Below, in pieces: positions 46,801 to 58,818 of a DNA stretch of 64,000 bases (positions within the stretch are counted from its first letter, which is position 1; each line of letters opens with the position of its first letter). The notes beneath the pieces were generated by a model. It saw nothing but the letters and a program-made list of their open reading frames with translations. It made no database searches and had not been told where the DNA came from. The stretch lies in NCBI GenBank assembly GCA_030847615.1, contig JAUMIR010000001.1, forward strand, positions 181,245,001 through 181,309,000, read 5' to 3'. A program made the position numbers and the translations under genes. The stretch comes from Gambelia wislizenii. Taxonomy: Eukaryota > Chordata > Lepidosauria > Squamata > Crotaphytidae.

Positions 46801-48896
46801 AAGAAAAACATGGCATATATAGGGTTTACACTTTTGTCTCCACAAAGAAGCCTCAGATACAGTGTTGCAATGCCACAGCCTGGCTGTTTAGTTTCTCTTA
46901 TTAATCAGATTGCTTTCAATGGGAAGCCTCCTATAGATAAAACAAATCCACTTTCCAACAACAAATCAATTTCTTTCCTTAATCCATTTTTTTATTTGCA
47001 GAGCATTTTTAAAAACAATCTTACAATTTTTTTAAAAAAACTTCCCAATTGTTGATGTTGCTTATACCCTTTTGTCAGTTTAACTTTTTAGAAGTCCCAT
47101 TCTTAATAGAATTTCTTCTTTCAAAATGAAATCTTAGAAGTCTTAAAAAACTAAAAGTCTCTCATATTAGTATTGAAAACAGGAAACTCACTGAGGTAAT
47201 GATGTAACCACTGAATCAAAGACCTCTTTTGGTTTAAGTTCAAGCAATTCCAGATGTTATTAAGAAGTAATAAAGAAAGTGATATTGCAGGCTCAATGTT
47301 CTTTATAGTGTCATATACAGTGGCATGAGCTTGATGAAATTTTACCCAACCCCCTTTGCTTGCATTCAACCTCTATGGTCCCCACGAGCTTGGCAAGGTT
47401 CTCAGACCTGTGTGGATGATCTCTATGCTATCTCCTTCTCTAGGGAGAAAAATCACCACCTGGAACATGCCTCCAAACTGGTGGTTGTCACCACTGCTGG
47501 TTCCCTTTCACAGAGCTCCATGAAGGGATGTCAGCCCCATTTTCTTACCTGGGAGTCCCACTTCTGCTCCTTTTCCAAACAACACTGGCACTTTTCATTT
47601 CACATGCAGGTTTTGATTTTCTATTGGCAATTAAATATACGGAGGCACAGTGGGGCTGATTTATTGGGGTCACAGTGAGTAAAGAGGGGAAATCCTTATT
47701 CTCTCGTGCTCTGAAACTACAAATTGCTTCCAGAAAGAATCTCTCAAAAGGTGAATTTTCCTTGAAAACAAATTGCATAAGCTGATGTGGCAGATATCCA
47801 CCATCAAGTGCATAAACTGCAGATTTAATTTGATACCCTGAGACGGTGACCTACCTGGACAGCTTTTAAAGAGGATTGACTAAATTCATGGTAAATTCTA
47901 GTTGTTAGAGAACACAATATCAGATGTTAGGGAACACAAAGAATAGGTTACTGTTGCACTCATGCCCGACTTCTGGACTTCCCATAGATGTCTCACTGGC
48001 CATTGGGAACACAATGATGAACAAGTTAGGGCTTTGGTCTGTTCCAGGCAGGGTCCTCTTATGTCTTCCCTGTGGAAATTCCAGCTTCAGAACAGGGATT
48101 TTCCTCAAAATAACAGCAAGGGGAAAATGGGTAATTTTTTCCTGATAGACTGGTTATTATCATTCCTCCTTCAGTAAGTAGAACTTGCTTTAAAAAAACA
48201 CACACCCCAAAACAAGACTTTATGTTATATGCAAAAAACTCATTTACAATAACGATGGAATGGAATGGAAATCCTTCCCAGTTTCACTCAGGCAAAAATA
48301 AGATTCTTCAGAGTATTTTTCTCCTCAGCTGTGAGTATTAGGAAAATATGAGAGATTTAATGGATATCTCAAGCAGAGCAACTGATGAGTTAGAAACAGT
48401 AACACACAGTTTATCCCACACACACAGTTTATCTAGTAGAGAAAGGAATCAAACTTTGGCTTCTTTGTTAAGGTATATAAAGGTAGTTTACTTATGAATA
48501 CTTGTGCATGATTGCACACATTCATCTTCTTGAGGAAAAGTAATGAAAAATAGAGTGTTCTACATAGTATCAGAAAGTTAGAACATCTCATACAGGGACA
48601 GCACTTCTTGCCACATGCTTCATGGAGGCTTCCATGAAGGAGAGAGAGCAAGCAAGCACATGTGACTCCAGAGAACAAAGGAATGCCTACTTGACCCAGG
48701 AAGAAAGTGAGTGTGAACAAACAAACAGGAAGTAACCATAAACACATGCTGTGCCTAACTCTTAAAGTGACATGCAATCTCTACTTGTGAATATAGGCAT
48801 GCAAAAGTTGCTAAACCTCAACAAGATTTTTTCCACCTTGACAGTCTCCATGAGAATTTGCACATTTGTGACACTGGTTTTGCACAAATCCCCCCG
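46801..48896. other. Intergenic, nothing assigned
   Basis: No recognisable gene; open frames are short (117 codons or fewer) and lack domains. Confidence 0.5.
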
Positions 48897-49063
48897 CCCT
48901 CTGGCTTTCCTTTGCAAACGAAGATTCAGGAAGGACTCATCCCGCGCTTTCTGCAAGCGCGCTGATGACTAAAAAGGCCAATCCGAGATAAACAAGTCCA
49001 GTTGCAGAAAGCACAACAGAAGGTCTCCCTGGGTGATGTTTCCGGGTTGTGATTCTTTCCAAA
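48897..49063 (-). mobile_element. LINE X zinc-finger end, copy 3
   Basis: The minus strand encodes CAFCNWTCLSRIGLFSHQR, the same finger as at 36.7 kb. The sequence continues through 'cgaagattcaggaaggactc' without interruption, giving the empty site for the insertion at 36835. Confidence 0.75.
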
Positions 49064-49474
49064 GTCCATAACTGTGCAAAACTACAATTGCTGTTGCCTG
49101 CTTGTATGGACACCCTTTCACTGGGAGCCTCTATCCGATTACCAGAGATTATCCAAATTAGTTTACTCATAACACCAAGTTTTCAGATAGAGCAAAAGTG
49201 CCAGTTGTGATAGCAATATAACAGAAATATCCTCATGTATATCAGAGATAATTTGCACCAAATGTTTAAAGCTCAACCCCCAAATTTACTCAATTCATTC
49301 TTTGAATTCTCAAAGATGTTAGTGAATTCTTGACAAAAAGCTAGACAATGAAGGACAAGACTTCTTAATATCACTAAATTCAAATTGTGTTTATTTTGGT
49401 CTCGGTACTGATTCTCCATATAACTGTCTCCCTTTGTAATTCCTTCACAAATGTGCCTTCCAAAATATCAATTA

Positions 49475-49694
49475 GGGGGAATCCACACAACACAAATAAT
49501 CCAGTTTGAAACAGGATTATTTGCATAGTCCCTTCCTGTGGAATCCTGGGATTTGTAGTTTTACAAGGTCTTTAGACTTCTCTGACTAAGAGAGCTGGTG
49601 CCTCACCAAACTACAAATCCCAGGATCCCATAGGAAGGAGCCATGCAAATAATACCATTTCAAACTGGATTATTTATCTAGTGTGGATGTCCCC
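49475..49694. mobile_element. Palindromic MITE, family Pal-A, copy 7, TSD TTA
   Basis: The ends are GGGGGAATCCACACAACAC and the complement of GGGGACATCCACACTAG. TTA flanks both sides (49472-49474 and 49695-49697). Internal mirrored blocks are 'aatcctgggatttgtagttt' and 'aaactacaaatcccaggatc'. Confidence 0.85.
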
Positions 49695-49804
49695 TTAAAG
49701 AAACAAATTGTGACAATGTTTTCCCCTTATTTATCATCCTTGCTACTAATGACATCCCTGCCCCCAGGCAGCTAGCAGGCATGGCTGAGTTAATCCAGAC
49801 GAAA

Positions 49805-51309
49805 TTCAATTATAGCAATTTATCCCATATACTTTTTGAGGATACACAAGATATTAACACATATAATGCATAATCAAGTATACAACATCCAATGAAATAA
49901 ATAATGGAATTATGCTAATATTTTAACAGTAACAAAACACTTACAAAATAAGAAGGAATTTGAACAACATCAAAGCAGCAGTATTCTATGATAAAGATGA
50001 TTCATATTAGAATATCATACTTATACAATTGAAAAGATACATACACTATAATCACTTCACAAATGGGTTTTTTTTCTTTTGTACATATATGTATCTCAAA
50101 GCTGAGTCCCAAATGTGAACCCATGCTAAGAATTTCTGGATCAGCTGCAGAGTCTTTGGCTGAAACACTTGTATGTCAAGAGGGATCAAGATGGCTCCTC
50201 CGGAGTTCCTATTTTTACCCGTTTCGGTCAAAGACCTTTTTCAATGGATAGGAGGCTGTTTTTTATAAAATAATTTAAGTCCACTGTTTATAGAGACCAT
50301 TCATGAGGTAACTTAAATAAGTGAACTAGGAAACTCCATTCCTTAATTATCTATAAAGTGTCTACTTGTAGGTAATACCCTAACTCAGGCAGAGATATGG
50401 CTATTAATTAGAACCCTTGTTATTTGAATTATCCTTGATAGATAATTAAGGAATGGAGTTTCCTAGTTCACTTATTTAAGTTACCTCATGAATGGTCTCT
50501 GTAAACAGTGGACTTAAATTCACCTCAAATCAAAAAAGTCAGCATTTACAGTACCTTTAGAAGTGCACATTAAGGTGAGTTTGTAATGGATTTTCCCATT
50601 TGATACTTTATAACTTAAGAATTTAAATTATATATTATTCATAACAGTAAAATTGTAAAACTGTAATCCTTTACAGCATAGCAGCATAAAAAGAAAAAGA
50701 AGTTGGTCCCCATGTTTTCCAGGCTAGATAATTAAAAAAGGTAGGCTAAGTATTCAGTGCTTAAAATCAATTCTAAGTAGAACAATGATATTTGAAAACA
50801 TTGTAAAATAGTGTATGCTTTATTTTATAAAAAACAGTGTCCTATCCATTGAAACAGGTCTTTGACCGAAACGGGTAAAAATAGGTACTCTAGAGGAGCT
50901 GTCTGGATCCCTCTTGACATACAGGTGTTTCAGCCAAAGACTCTGCAGATAATCCAGAAATTCTTAGCACGGGTTCACATTTGGGACTCAGCTTTGAGAT
51001 ACATATATGTACAAAAGAAAAAAAATCCATTTGTGAAATGATTATAGTGTATGTATCTTTTCAATTGTATAAGTATGATATTCTAATATGAATCATCTTT
51101 ATCATAGAATACTGCTGCTTTGATGTTGTTCAAATTCCTTCTTATTTTGTGTTTTGTTACTGTTAAAAGATTAGCATAATTTCATTGTTTATTTCATTGG
51201 ATGTTGCATTGTTTATTTCATTGGATGTTGTATACTTGATTATGCACTATATGTGTTAATATCTTGCGTATCCTCAAAAAGTATATGGGATAAATTGCTA
51301 TAATTGAAT
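49805..51309. repeat. Large nested foldback with hammerhead-like motifs (locus H3)
   Basis: The outer arms 49805-50273 and 50820-51309 are inverted copies of each other. Landmarks are 'agctgagtcccaaatgtgaa' and 'acccgtttcggtcaaagacc' with their complements. A separate inner pair at 50272-50351 and 50441-50520 is 80 bp with one mismatch. In each outer arm the text reads, outward-facing, TTGAAA(A/C)A, a perfect stem GGTC-TTT-GACC, then GAAA (50225-50222 on -, 50868-50871 on +). No ORF is present. Element type is not settled. Confidence 0.7.
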
Positions 51310-52400
51310 GGTGCATGATTTGTTAGGACACAGTGTCTAACCCCTTTTCAACATTGAGCTTATTGTAGTACTCTCCTGTTGTGGTTTCCTTGAGCTAATC
51401 CAGATGCAGACTACAAAGGGGCAAAGTTTATGTCACATTGTCCACATCAGGATCAAACTGTTTAGTAAACACAGAGGAAATGAAAATGGTCAATCACTCT
51501 CACAGTGTAAGTGTTGTATCTTGCCCAGATGCTGAGGGCTATAAAAGATTAACAACAGAGACATTATTTTCAGGAGTATCTCTGGGGCCAGTGTAAAATG
51601 TAATCAAGTTGTTACAAGAGGCCTGAATGCAAACAAGGGTTTGAAGAGCCCAGCCTTGGAGCAAGCTGTAAAGGTCATAAGAATCAATATCACAATGTAG
51701 TCACAACTCCTGAATACACTTCAGCAGGCATGTGTGAGTAACATTTGACTGTTTCCTTTTAAAATACCAGAACTAATGCAATGACAATGAATAGATATAG
51801 TTTCCAGGTATCTTTAGACATGATTGGGTTTTCTACTTAGTAGATATGTATAGGAATATACTACAAATGACCCTCCATAATTAACTCTAGTTTAGTTTTG
51901 AGCGTTTGGATTTTGTCTTATGATACTATCCGAGGACAGGATGCACGATATGGAAGTGCACAGACATGGGAAGTCATTACATGTAAGAAAGCAATGGCTG
52001 GTATTCAGTATTATAGATGCAGCTAACTGCTCCATATTCAGAAAAACTATATTCGGTACACTGTAATAATAAAACTGTACCAACAACCACTGTTTTCAGT
52101 AAAACTATCAATTATTACTGTAAAACTACATAAATGCCACCCAAACCCACCTTTAAAGTGAGAGCTAGATTGTGTGAAAGAGGTCTGTTCAGCATCTGAT
52201 CAGGGTACCAAGAGGAGTATATTTCTACCCCCTCTAACCAACAGGTAAGGCTGTAACAAAAGGGTTGCTGGGCTTGGCCAGTGGCCAATTTGCTGCCCAG
52301 CCAGCTCCATGGCACTCAGGCACCCCCTGCTGCTGACATGCATATAGGGGTGACCATGTCTAGCCTCTTCTTCCCGGCCTGCCTCATGGGCCAGGAGAGG
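51310..52400. other. Intergenic, nothing assigned
   Basis: No gene or recognised repeat is seen; the right end grades into the GC-rich segment at 52.4 kb. Confidence 0.5.
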
Positions 52401-52429
52401 GGCACAAAGTGACGGGCCAATGGGAGCGG

Positions 52430-52600
52430 GTCTTCCACATTCCCATTGGCTGGCTTGGTGTGAGAGGTAGGTCTTCTGGCCGGCATGGCCAGATGATGCC
52501 GCCTCTTGTGGCCTTTTGTGATGGCCACTTTACGACCATTGCTTTACGGTGTTGGGGCGGGTATATAGCCTGCCCAGTGTTGTAAACACCATTGGCTCAC
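52430..52600 (+). promoter_or_regulatory. Promoter-like GC-rich segment (possible LTR U3)
   Basis: Two CCAAT-type boxes in opposite orientation occur (ggccaatgggagcggg near 52414-52430 and cccattggctgg near 52441). They are followed by 'ggtgttggggcgggtatata' and a candidate start region. This resembles an LTR promoter or a mobile-element promoter rather than a host gene, because no ORF follows. Evidence is compositional only. Confidence 0.3.
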
Positions 52601-52951
52601 TGGGAGCTAAAGACCCCCCTTTGTTGTATGGTTACTTGGGTGGTGGGATCCTACTGTTTTTTCTTGTGTGTTTATTATCTCTGTCACAACTTTAGGAGGG
52701 TGGTTGACATGGGTCCTGATCTGGGATAATTGGCTGGGGGAGGGGTCTCCATCAAGGTCAAGTTCATGGTCAAGTTTAAGGCCAAGTTTGAGATGGAGAC
52801 CACCTTCTTATTATTTTATTGCTTGTTTCACAGGGGAGGGGACGGTTATCAAGTGGGTGGAGCTTGGCCAGGACGCCTCCCCTCCATGCTGACCAGTGTC
52901 GGTGCCAACCGACAGGTGCCATTCACCAATAGTGGGATGGTTGATGAAGGG

Positions 52952-53018
52952 ATCCAGATGCATGTAATGTATGCCAGCCGGCATATGGATCCAGATGCAT
53001 GTAATGTATGCCAGCCAT
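52952..53018 (+). repeat. Tandem duplication, about 34 bp
   Basis: The phrase gatccagatgcatgtaatgt followed by atgccagcc occurs twice in a row with a short joiner 'ggcatatg'. Confidence 0.85.
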
Positions 53019-53459
53019 TATCAAACTTGTGACCTTTTTATAGCCGTAACAGAACGATCAACATATCCTATTACATAAATATTTTTTATATGAATTTTAT
53101 GTTTATCTCTGTTAGTCATGATTATGTACTCAATACAATTTGTGTAGATACATTGTGTCAGTGTCTTGTGTTATACAGGTATGGGGAAAAAGTTAGGCCT
53201 GGGTCCGCAATCAGAAACAGGACCTTGTCACAATTTCTTGTCACAGCCTCACTCACTGGTGGAAGGGGGGGACTTCTATTCTCCTTGTACCCTGATTAGA
53301 AGTTGAATAGACTTCCTTCACCCAATCCAGTTGCTGGCTCTTGAGATGGGCTGAGGGAGGGGCAGGCCAGGAAATGTTATTTAGTTACACAGATGTAACT
53401 TTGTTACCCAAAATGATCCTTGGAAAATTCCAAGAAAGTATCAAGTTTCTAATACATTG

Positions 53460-54480
53460 GGGAAATTAGCAGCAACTCGACTTTAGCTATGCAAGAGGGG
53501 GTAACAACGGAATCTTTTGAACCTTTGTCTACTGGTAATAGTCTGGATGGAATACGTACACATTTAAAATTATGTTTTTTTATTAAGGAGTTCAAAAATA
53601 ACACCAAACACACATACACATTCACCCAAAGAAAGTGTTCACACAAGGCTATAGAAAAACAGTAGGAAAACTTGGATAGGGGGTAGCAAGAGGATCTTGA
53701 GGTGATACAGATCTGTCCTGCAGTCAATCTGGCAGAGTGGATGAATGAACCTGGGTTGGCTAACACAGAGTAACAGAGTTTCCCCCCTATTACAACTGTG
53801 TGCTGGGTTGGCTAACACAGAGCAACAGAGCTTCCCCCTGTTACTAACTGTGCGCAATGAGGCCCCTGTTACTAACTGTGTGCAACTGTGCACAATGGGA
53901 GGTCTTTTATACCTCCAAATACACCTGAGGGGATTGCTTGATTTATGGGTTGAAACAATGAATTCCATGAGCCTTCATGGATTGCACAATGAGTTTCCTG
54001 GCCTTGACAAAAGGTGTAGAAAATGCTAAATGTGTTTCTTAATGTCCAGTGATTGAATTTTAACAGCTTTGAGCAACTTCTTTTAGGTTGGGAGCTGAGG
54101 AAAGGAAATTTCACAATCAGCAAATACAAAAGGGTTTCTTCATCCATTAACCTCCCATTTATGTAGAATGTGTCTTCTTTTGGCCCTTCGGCCCCAGGCC
54201 TTCCTTTCCAGGGAAAAACAAAATTACCTTTTCTGAGACCATCCTGTCTTTTCCCTTGTAAAACGCCACAGTAATGAACCAAGCTTGACCAGTCTCTGAG
54301 GCCTGTAGCCAATGCTAACATTCCAGGAGTGGGGTGCCTTGGAAGTGGGGTTACAACTCGGTAGCCAATGTAGAATATCAGCAAGCATGTTGAATGTAAA
54401 AATGAGCCTTTCAGACCAGTGCTGTAGCTTCCCAGTTCTAGCACTAACAAAATACCTAAAGCAAACCATGTTTTTAGAGA
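53460..54480 (-). mobile_element. LTR-like segment, minus strand
   Basis: Read on the minus strand the segment has a TATA box (ggaggtataaaagacctccc, at 53919-53900). A poly(A) signal AATAAA lies about 325 bp downstream (53583-53578), and T/G-rich text follows. That order is the U3-R-U5 layout of an LTR. A 50-60 bp unit containing 'ggctaacacagag' is duplicated in tandem between the two signals (53752-53880). The 192-codon minus frame at 54450-53872 lies mostly in the U3 part and shows no known domain. No gag, pol or env text flanks it. Confidence 0.5.
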
Positions 54481-54581
54481 TGAAAGCCTAAATAAGAATA
54501 ATATGTAATAATCAAAGGTAAGTATTTGAATAGAGGCAAGATTCTCTGCAAAACAAACTCTCAGAAACTTAAAAATCTTCT

Positions 54582-56267
54582 AAAATGTTAAATGATTTAT
54601 TTTATTTTTAATTATTAAATTTTTATTGCAAAAAATCATTCATAACATTTATGACATAAATATTTATGAAGTCTTCATTCATATCGTATTGTTTATATAC
54701 AATCAACAAAACTTTTAAACTTAACACTTCTAAAAATTGTGCTTCCCACCTCCCCTTTCCATTTAGCTTAATCACCCTTCTATAATGTCCCTTTACCATC
54801 AAGTATACCTCTTATCTCTCTTTATTCCATTATTACTTTACCATCTTTATAACTTCTCTTATTTTAGCTTTTAACCTTTAGAAACCTAGAATTGGCTCAT
54901 ATTTAGTCATTTCATACTCTTTATCTTGTCTTCGTGCCCTCCTTCTTTTCTTTAATTTTCCTTATCCCAGTTACTTCACCCATTTAAACCATTTTTATAT
55001 CCTTTACCCATTTTCTATCTTAATGTTCACTTCCCCCCGTCTATGACTAGTTTCCAATGTTTGTAAAACTCCAATACTTTAGACCATGGTTGTTCAAATT
55101 CATCTAGATCTTGATTTTTTTAATAATACCATTAATTTGCCCATCAACATTATTTCATTTACTTTTATTAGCCACTCTTCTGTTGTTGGAATATTACCTA
55201 ATTTCCAATTTCTAGCATAAGTAATCCTAGCAGCCGTTATCATGTATAATATAACTCTTCTAAATTTCCCTCCAGTTTTTTTATCTGTGATATTTTAGAA
55301 GAACCAATTCAAAGCTGTACAAAATTAATGGAAATAACTAAACAATATGGAGAAGTTGTGGGATTTAAAATAATTGTAAGTAAAACTATGGTAGTAACAA
55401 AAAAAATATGACAAGCAAGGAAGAGGAAGAATTAATAGAAAAATCAGGATTTCAAACTGCAAAAAAAAAAAGGTAAGATATTTAGACATTCAATTGACAA
55501 AGAAAACATTGTAATTATTTGACAATAATTACAACAGAGTTTGGTCAGAAATTAAAAAGAAAAATGGAAAAATCTAGGACTATCATTATTAGGCAGAATC
55601 ACAGTATTAAAAATCAATATTCTCGCAAAAATCCTATTCTATTTCAAATTTACCGATAATCACCAATGAAAAATCATTTGGCAAAAAGATTTGACAAAAT
55701 TTGTATGGGTGGGAAAGAGGCCTAGGATAAGATGGAAATTGATGGAAGAGGAAAAATAAAGAGGGGGCCTTGCTATTCCAAATATAAAAAAAATCTATCA
55801 AGCATGTAGTATGATTTGGATTAAGGATTGGATCTGTCTTAAAGATAAAAGAATATTAGCATTAGAAGGGACTGATTTGACATACGGATGGCACACTTAC
55901 TTATGGTTTGAAAAATGGGACAAGAATAAAAACTTCGATGACCATTGTATAAGAAGAGCTTTGTTGGAAACATGGTCCGCAATAAAGAAAAACTATTATA
56001 GAGAGATCCCTGAGTGGGCCTCACCACACGAAGCATTTATTAGACAAAATTACTGAATCAAACAAATTGGTTAACATTTAAAGATTTAATAAATTGGGAG
56101 AACAGTCTAAAATTGAAAATGAGAGAACTTCAGGTGGAAAGGATTAACATTCAATGGTTCACTCATAGACAATTGGCAAAAAAAGTTAAAATGATATGTA
56201 AATTCAATGGAATAAATAAAGAAAATACAGATCTAGATGAAATAATATAAAATGTTAAATGATTTAA
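54582..56267 (-). mobile_element. 5'-inverted (twin-primed) L1 insertion with 19-bp TSD
   Basis: The left part (54600-55290) is an L1 3' end on the minus strand: an A-rich tail, then a C-terminal ORF2 frame reading AARITYARNWKLGNIPTTEEW. The right part (55295-56248) is upstream L1 ORF2 on the plus strand, with DILEEP, an L1-type linker, and FEKWDKNKNFDD. The two parts meet head to head. The whole is flanked by the same phrase taaaatgttaaatgattta at 54581-54599 and 56248-56266. This is the expected product of twin priming. Both ORF parts carry frameshifts. Confidence 0.85.
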
Positions 56268-56932
56268 AAGAATGGAATAACTGGTAGTTTTCAGTGTTTT
56301 TTCCCCCCTTCTTTTAAGTACAGGAAAAGTTTGGGAGGTTAGCCTGATGTACTCATAGATATCCAGAGTGGTAAGTTATCCTGCATCAATGAAATTGTCC
56401 TATTCATTGTTTGGAAGAGAAGAGGACACAGATTGCATAGTACAAATTTCACCAGTTTCTGAAATAACCTATTATGGACAATCACAGCAAACTATACAGA
56501 TGCAAACACTGAAGCCCTTGATGGTAAGGTTTTGTAACAGTTTCTATAAGAAATGTTGCTGGTCTTCCCTAGACGGTGTTGGCTTCCCTCGGAACTCTTT
56601 AGATGTTTTACTTGTCTCTCTCTGTGTGTGACCCTTATTATGCTCTTATTTCATTTTGAGTTGTATTTCAATTGCAACATTGGTAGCTTTTGCCTCTTTT
56701 GGCAGCACCCTGTCAATTACTTGTATCTTGGCATAGAAGATTGGAGATGAATCACCTCATTGATTGATGCTACATTTTGGGGGGACACTGTATTAATTGC
56801 CACAACATAGAGAACTATTCAGAGTCATAGCACTAAAAATTAAATGCATCACACTTTTAATTAGCCTTATAATCTATCCCAGAATGCCCCAGAATACAGC
56901 TATGAGACAATGATGGCAGTTTAAAGTACTGG

Positions 56933-57186
56933 GGCCAATATTCTGTATGAGCTACTTAGTTAAGTATACTTACTTGAGTGACCTCTCCTGTCCAGACCTA
57001 CCCTAGCCTTATGGAAATTCATTCACCCATGCTCCAACTGTCCACAGAACGGACTGTCTTCTCCCCATGCAGCTGATGCCCATAAAGCAGGTTAGTGGGA
57101 GTTACAATTGTGGCAATAATGTCACCATTGTGACTAAGTAGGTGTCATGAATATGGAACAATTATGGATGAGTAAATCTAGATAAC
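56933..57186. repeat. Family V interspersed repeat, copy 2
   Basis: It begins 'ggccaatattctgtatgagc' and ends with 'atggaacaattatggatg', the landmarks of the 43826 copy. Confidence 0.45.
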
Positions 57187-57457
57187 TGATTTCTAGATAA
57201 CTTGGTTTTATAAGAAGTCAAGACTACCAAGTGTCAAGGAAATGCAATAATCTGTTGTCATCTTACATTTCTATATAGCAGTGTCAAGTGAAGACGTCAT
57301 ATGGGGATAATCCTCCCTAAGATGTTTACATCTGACAGAATAGTTGTAAATAAATGTCAAAGGGAAGTGTTGGTTCACTTGACATTCACACTGCATCTAC
57401 TCGCAACTAAGTATACTCTCCTGAAAGATATCAAGTGAGATAATCCTGTCTATACTA

Positions 57458-57638
57458 GGAGATTGTCAGATGTGTCCAAAAAGTACCAGAGCAGTACTCC
57501 AGGATGTTGTTTCTGTCCCATGAACGGGACTCTGTTTCACACATCCTCGTGCTCATTGCATTCTGCTCCTGTGCTTCTGCAGTTAGTAAGATGGCACTTT
57601 TCATTGTCTGGTACTTTTTCCAGCATCTGATAATCTCC
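57458..57638. mobile_element. Palindromic TIR element, GGAG termini
   Basis: The left end GGAGATTGTCAGATGTGTCC and the complement of the right end, GGAGATTATCAGATGC, pair. 'aaaaagtaccagag' is mirrored by 'tctggtactttttc'. TA flanks both sides. It is 181 bp and non-coding. Confidence 0.7.
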
Positions 57639-57979
57639 TATGTCACTCTTTTCTGTTCCCTTTGGTGTTCTGTTTTCACTGCCGTGGCACTACAGCTTTC
57701 ATCTACCATATCAATGAAACAACAACAACATGTTCAGGTTTTCTTATACCAGTGTGTACCACCCAGGTGCAGAATATAACACTATAGAAATATAAAAATA
57801 CCAGTAGATGTTAAAAGGTATTATAACTGGATCTTTAATTTGCTATATAGCTACTATCACATCTTTGCACAGTGATTATACACACACACACACACAAACT
57901 GTGTCCATGTTTCATGGAAAGAAGTCAATATTGGCTTATATCCTTGCTTCAGCAAATGTTGTTTTCCACAGGTTAGAGA

Positions 57980-58420
57980 CCCATATTCTGTACTGCATAC
58001 ATCGTTATGAATGTGTAATGTCTCCTGGCTTGAACCCTCTTTCCCCAACCTACTTTACCAGGCAGCAGCAGCAGCAGCAGCAAGGGATGGGGGTCTGGTC
58101 AGCTAGCTGGCAACTGGGGAAGAGGAGACTGGTGCTTCCATTCACTCCCACCAGTAAGCAAGGTTGAGGCAAGGAATTGTGACAGGAGCCCTGCTTTTCA
58201 TTGTTCTGCTTCACTCACTGGAGGGAGGGGGTAGAAATGTCATCCTTGTGTACCCTGATTGTCACTAGAACAGGTGCCCATCTCTCATTGAGACTGCTGC
58301 CTGGTAAAGTAGGTGTTGAAAGGCTTTTAAGATCATGGCAATAGTGCCACATTTATGACTATGTAGCATTAGTGAATATGGAGCAGTTATGGATGTCTAA
58401 CTCTTGGTTACAAATCTGTA
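57980..58420. repeat. Family V interspersed repeat, copy 3, with (CAG)n
   Basis: The block 'ccaacctactttaccaggca' leads into about six CAG units at 58063-58081, and later 'gaatatggagcagttatgga'. It matches copies at 43.8 and 57.0 kb. The CAG run is inside the repeat, not in a gene. Confidence 0.45.
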
Positions 58421-58567
58421 ATTGCAATACATAATGAAAAACCAATGTTTTTAGTAATTTCAGTTATTTGTTATCATAATATATTTATCAGCAGCAGCAG
58501 CAGCACTGATAACACCATGATCAAAATGACTTCCAGAATTATCAGTGTGGGTGGCTGGAATTATGCA

Positions 58568-58800
58568 CAGTGCCTTTGAAAAGTATTCACCCTCTTTGAC
58601 TTTTCCACATTTTGTTCCTACTGTTCAACATTTTCCACAACCTGGAAATGAAATTGAATTAATTTGCATTGCTGCCACTTGATGTGCACAAGATATTCAA
58701 GGTACCATTTTTTTTCTAAATTGTGGCTCAATAACAAATAAACTGGCACTTGCCAGTTACATAAGTATTTATCTTTGGTAAAAGGCAATTCTAAGTCTGA
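58568..58800. mobile_element. Tc1/mariner-like remnant
   Basis: The phrase 'gcctttgaaaagtattcacc' followed by 'tgacttttccacattttgtt' is the subterminal signature of a Tc1-like family well known from fish and amphibians. 'ataagtatttatctttggta' later in the stretch fits its internal part. No transposase survives. Confidence 0.65.
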
Positions 58801-58818
58801 GTCTCCTTGGTTTTTTCT

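Noticed and set aside
53872..54450. A 192-codon minus-strand frame as a host gene
   Set aside because: It lies in an LTR-like segment directly upstream of a TATA box on the same strand, with no recognisable domain or splice structure.
58063..58081. CAG run as a polyglutamine-coding repeat
   Set aside because: It is short and lies within an interspersed repeat with no supporting exon structure.
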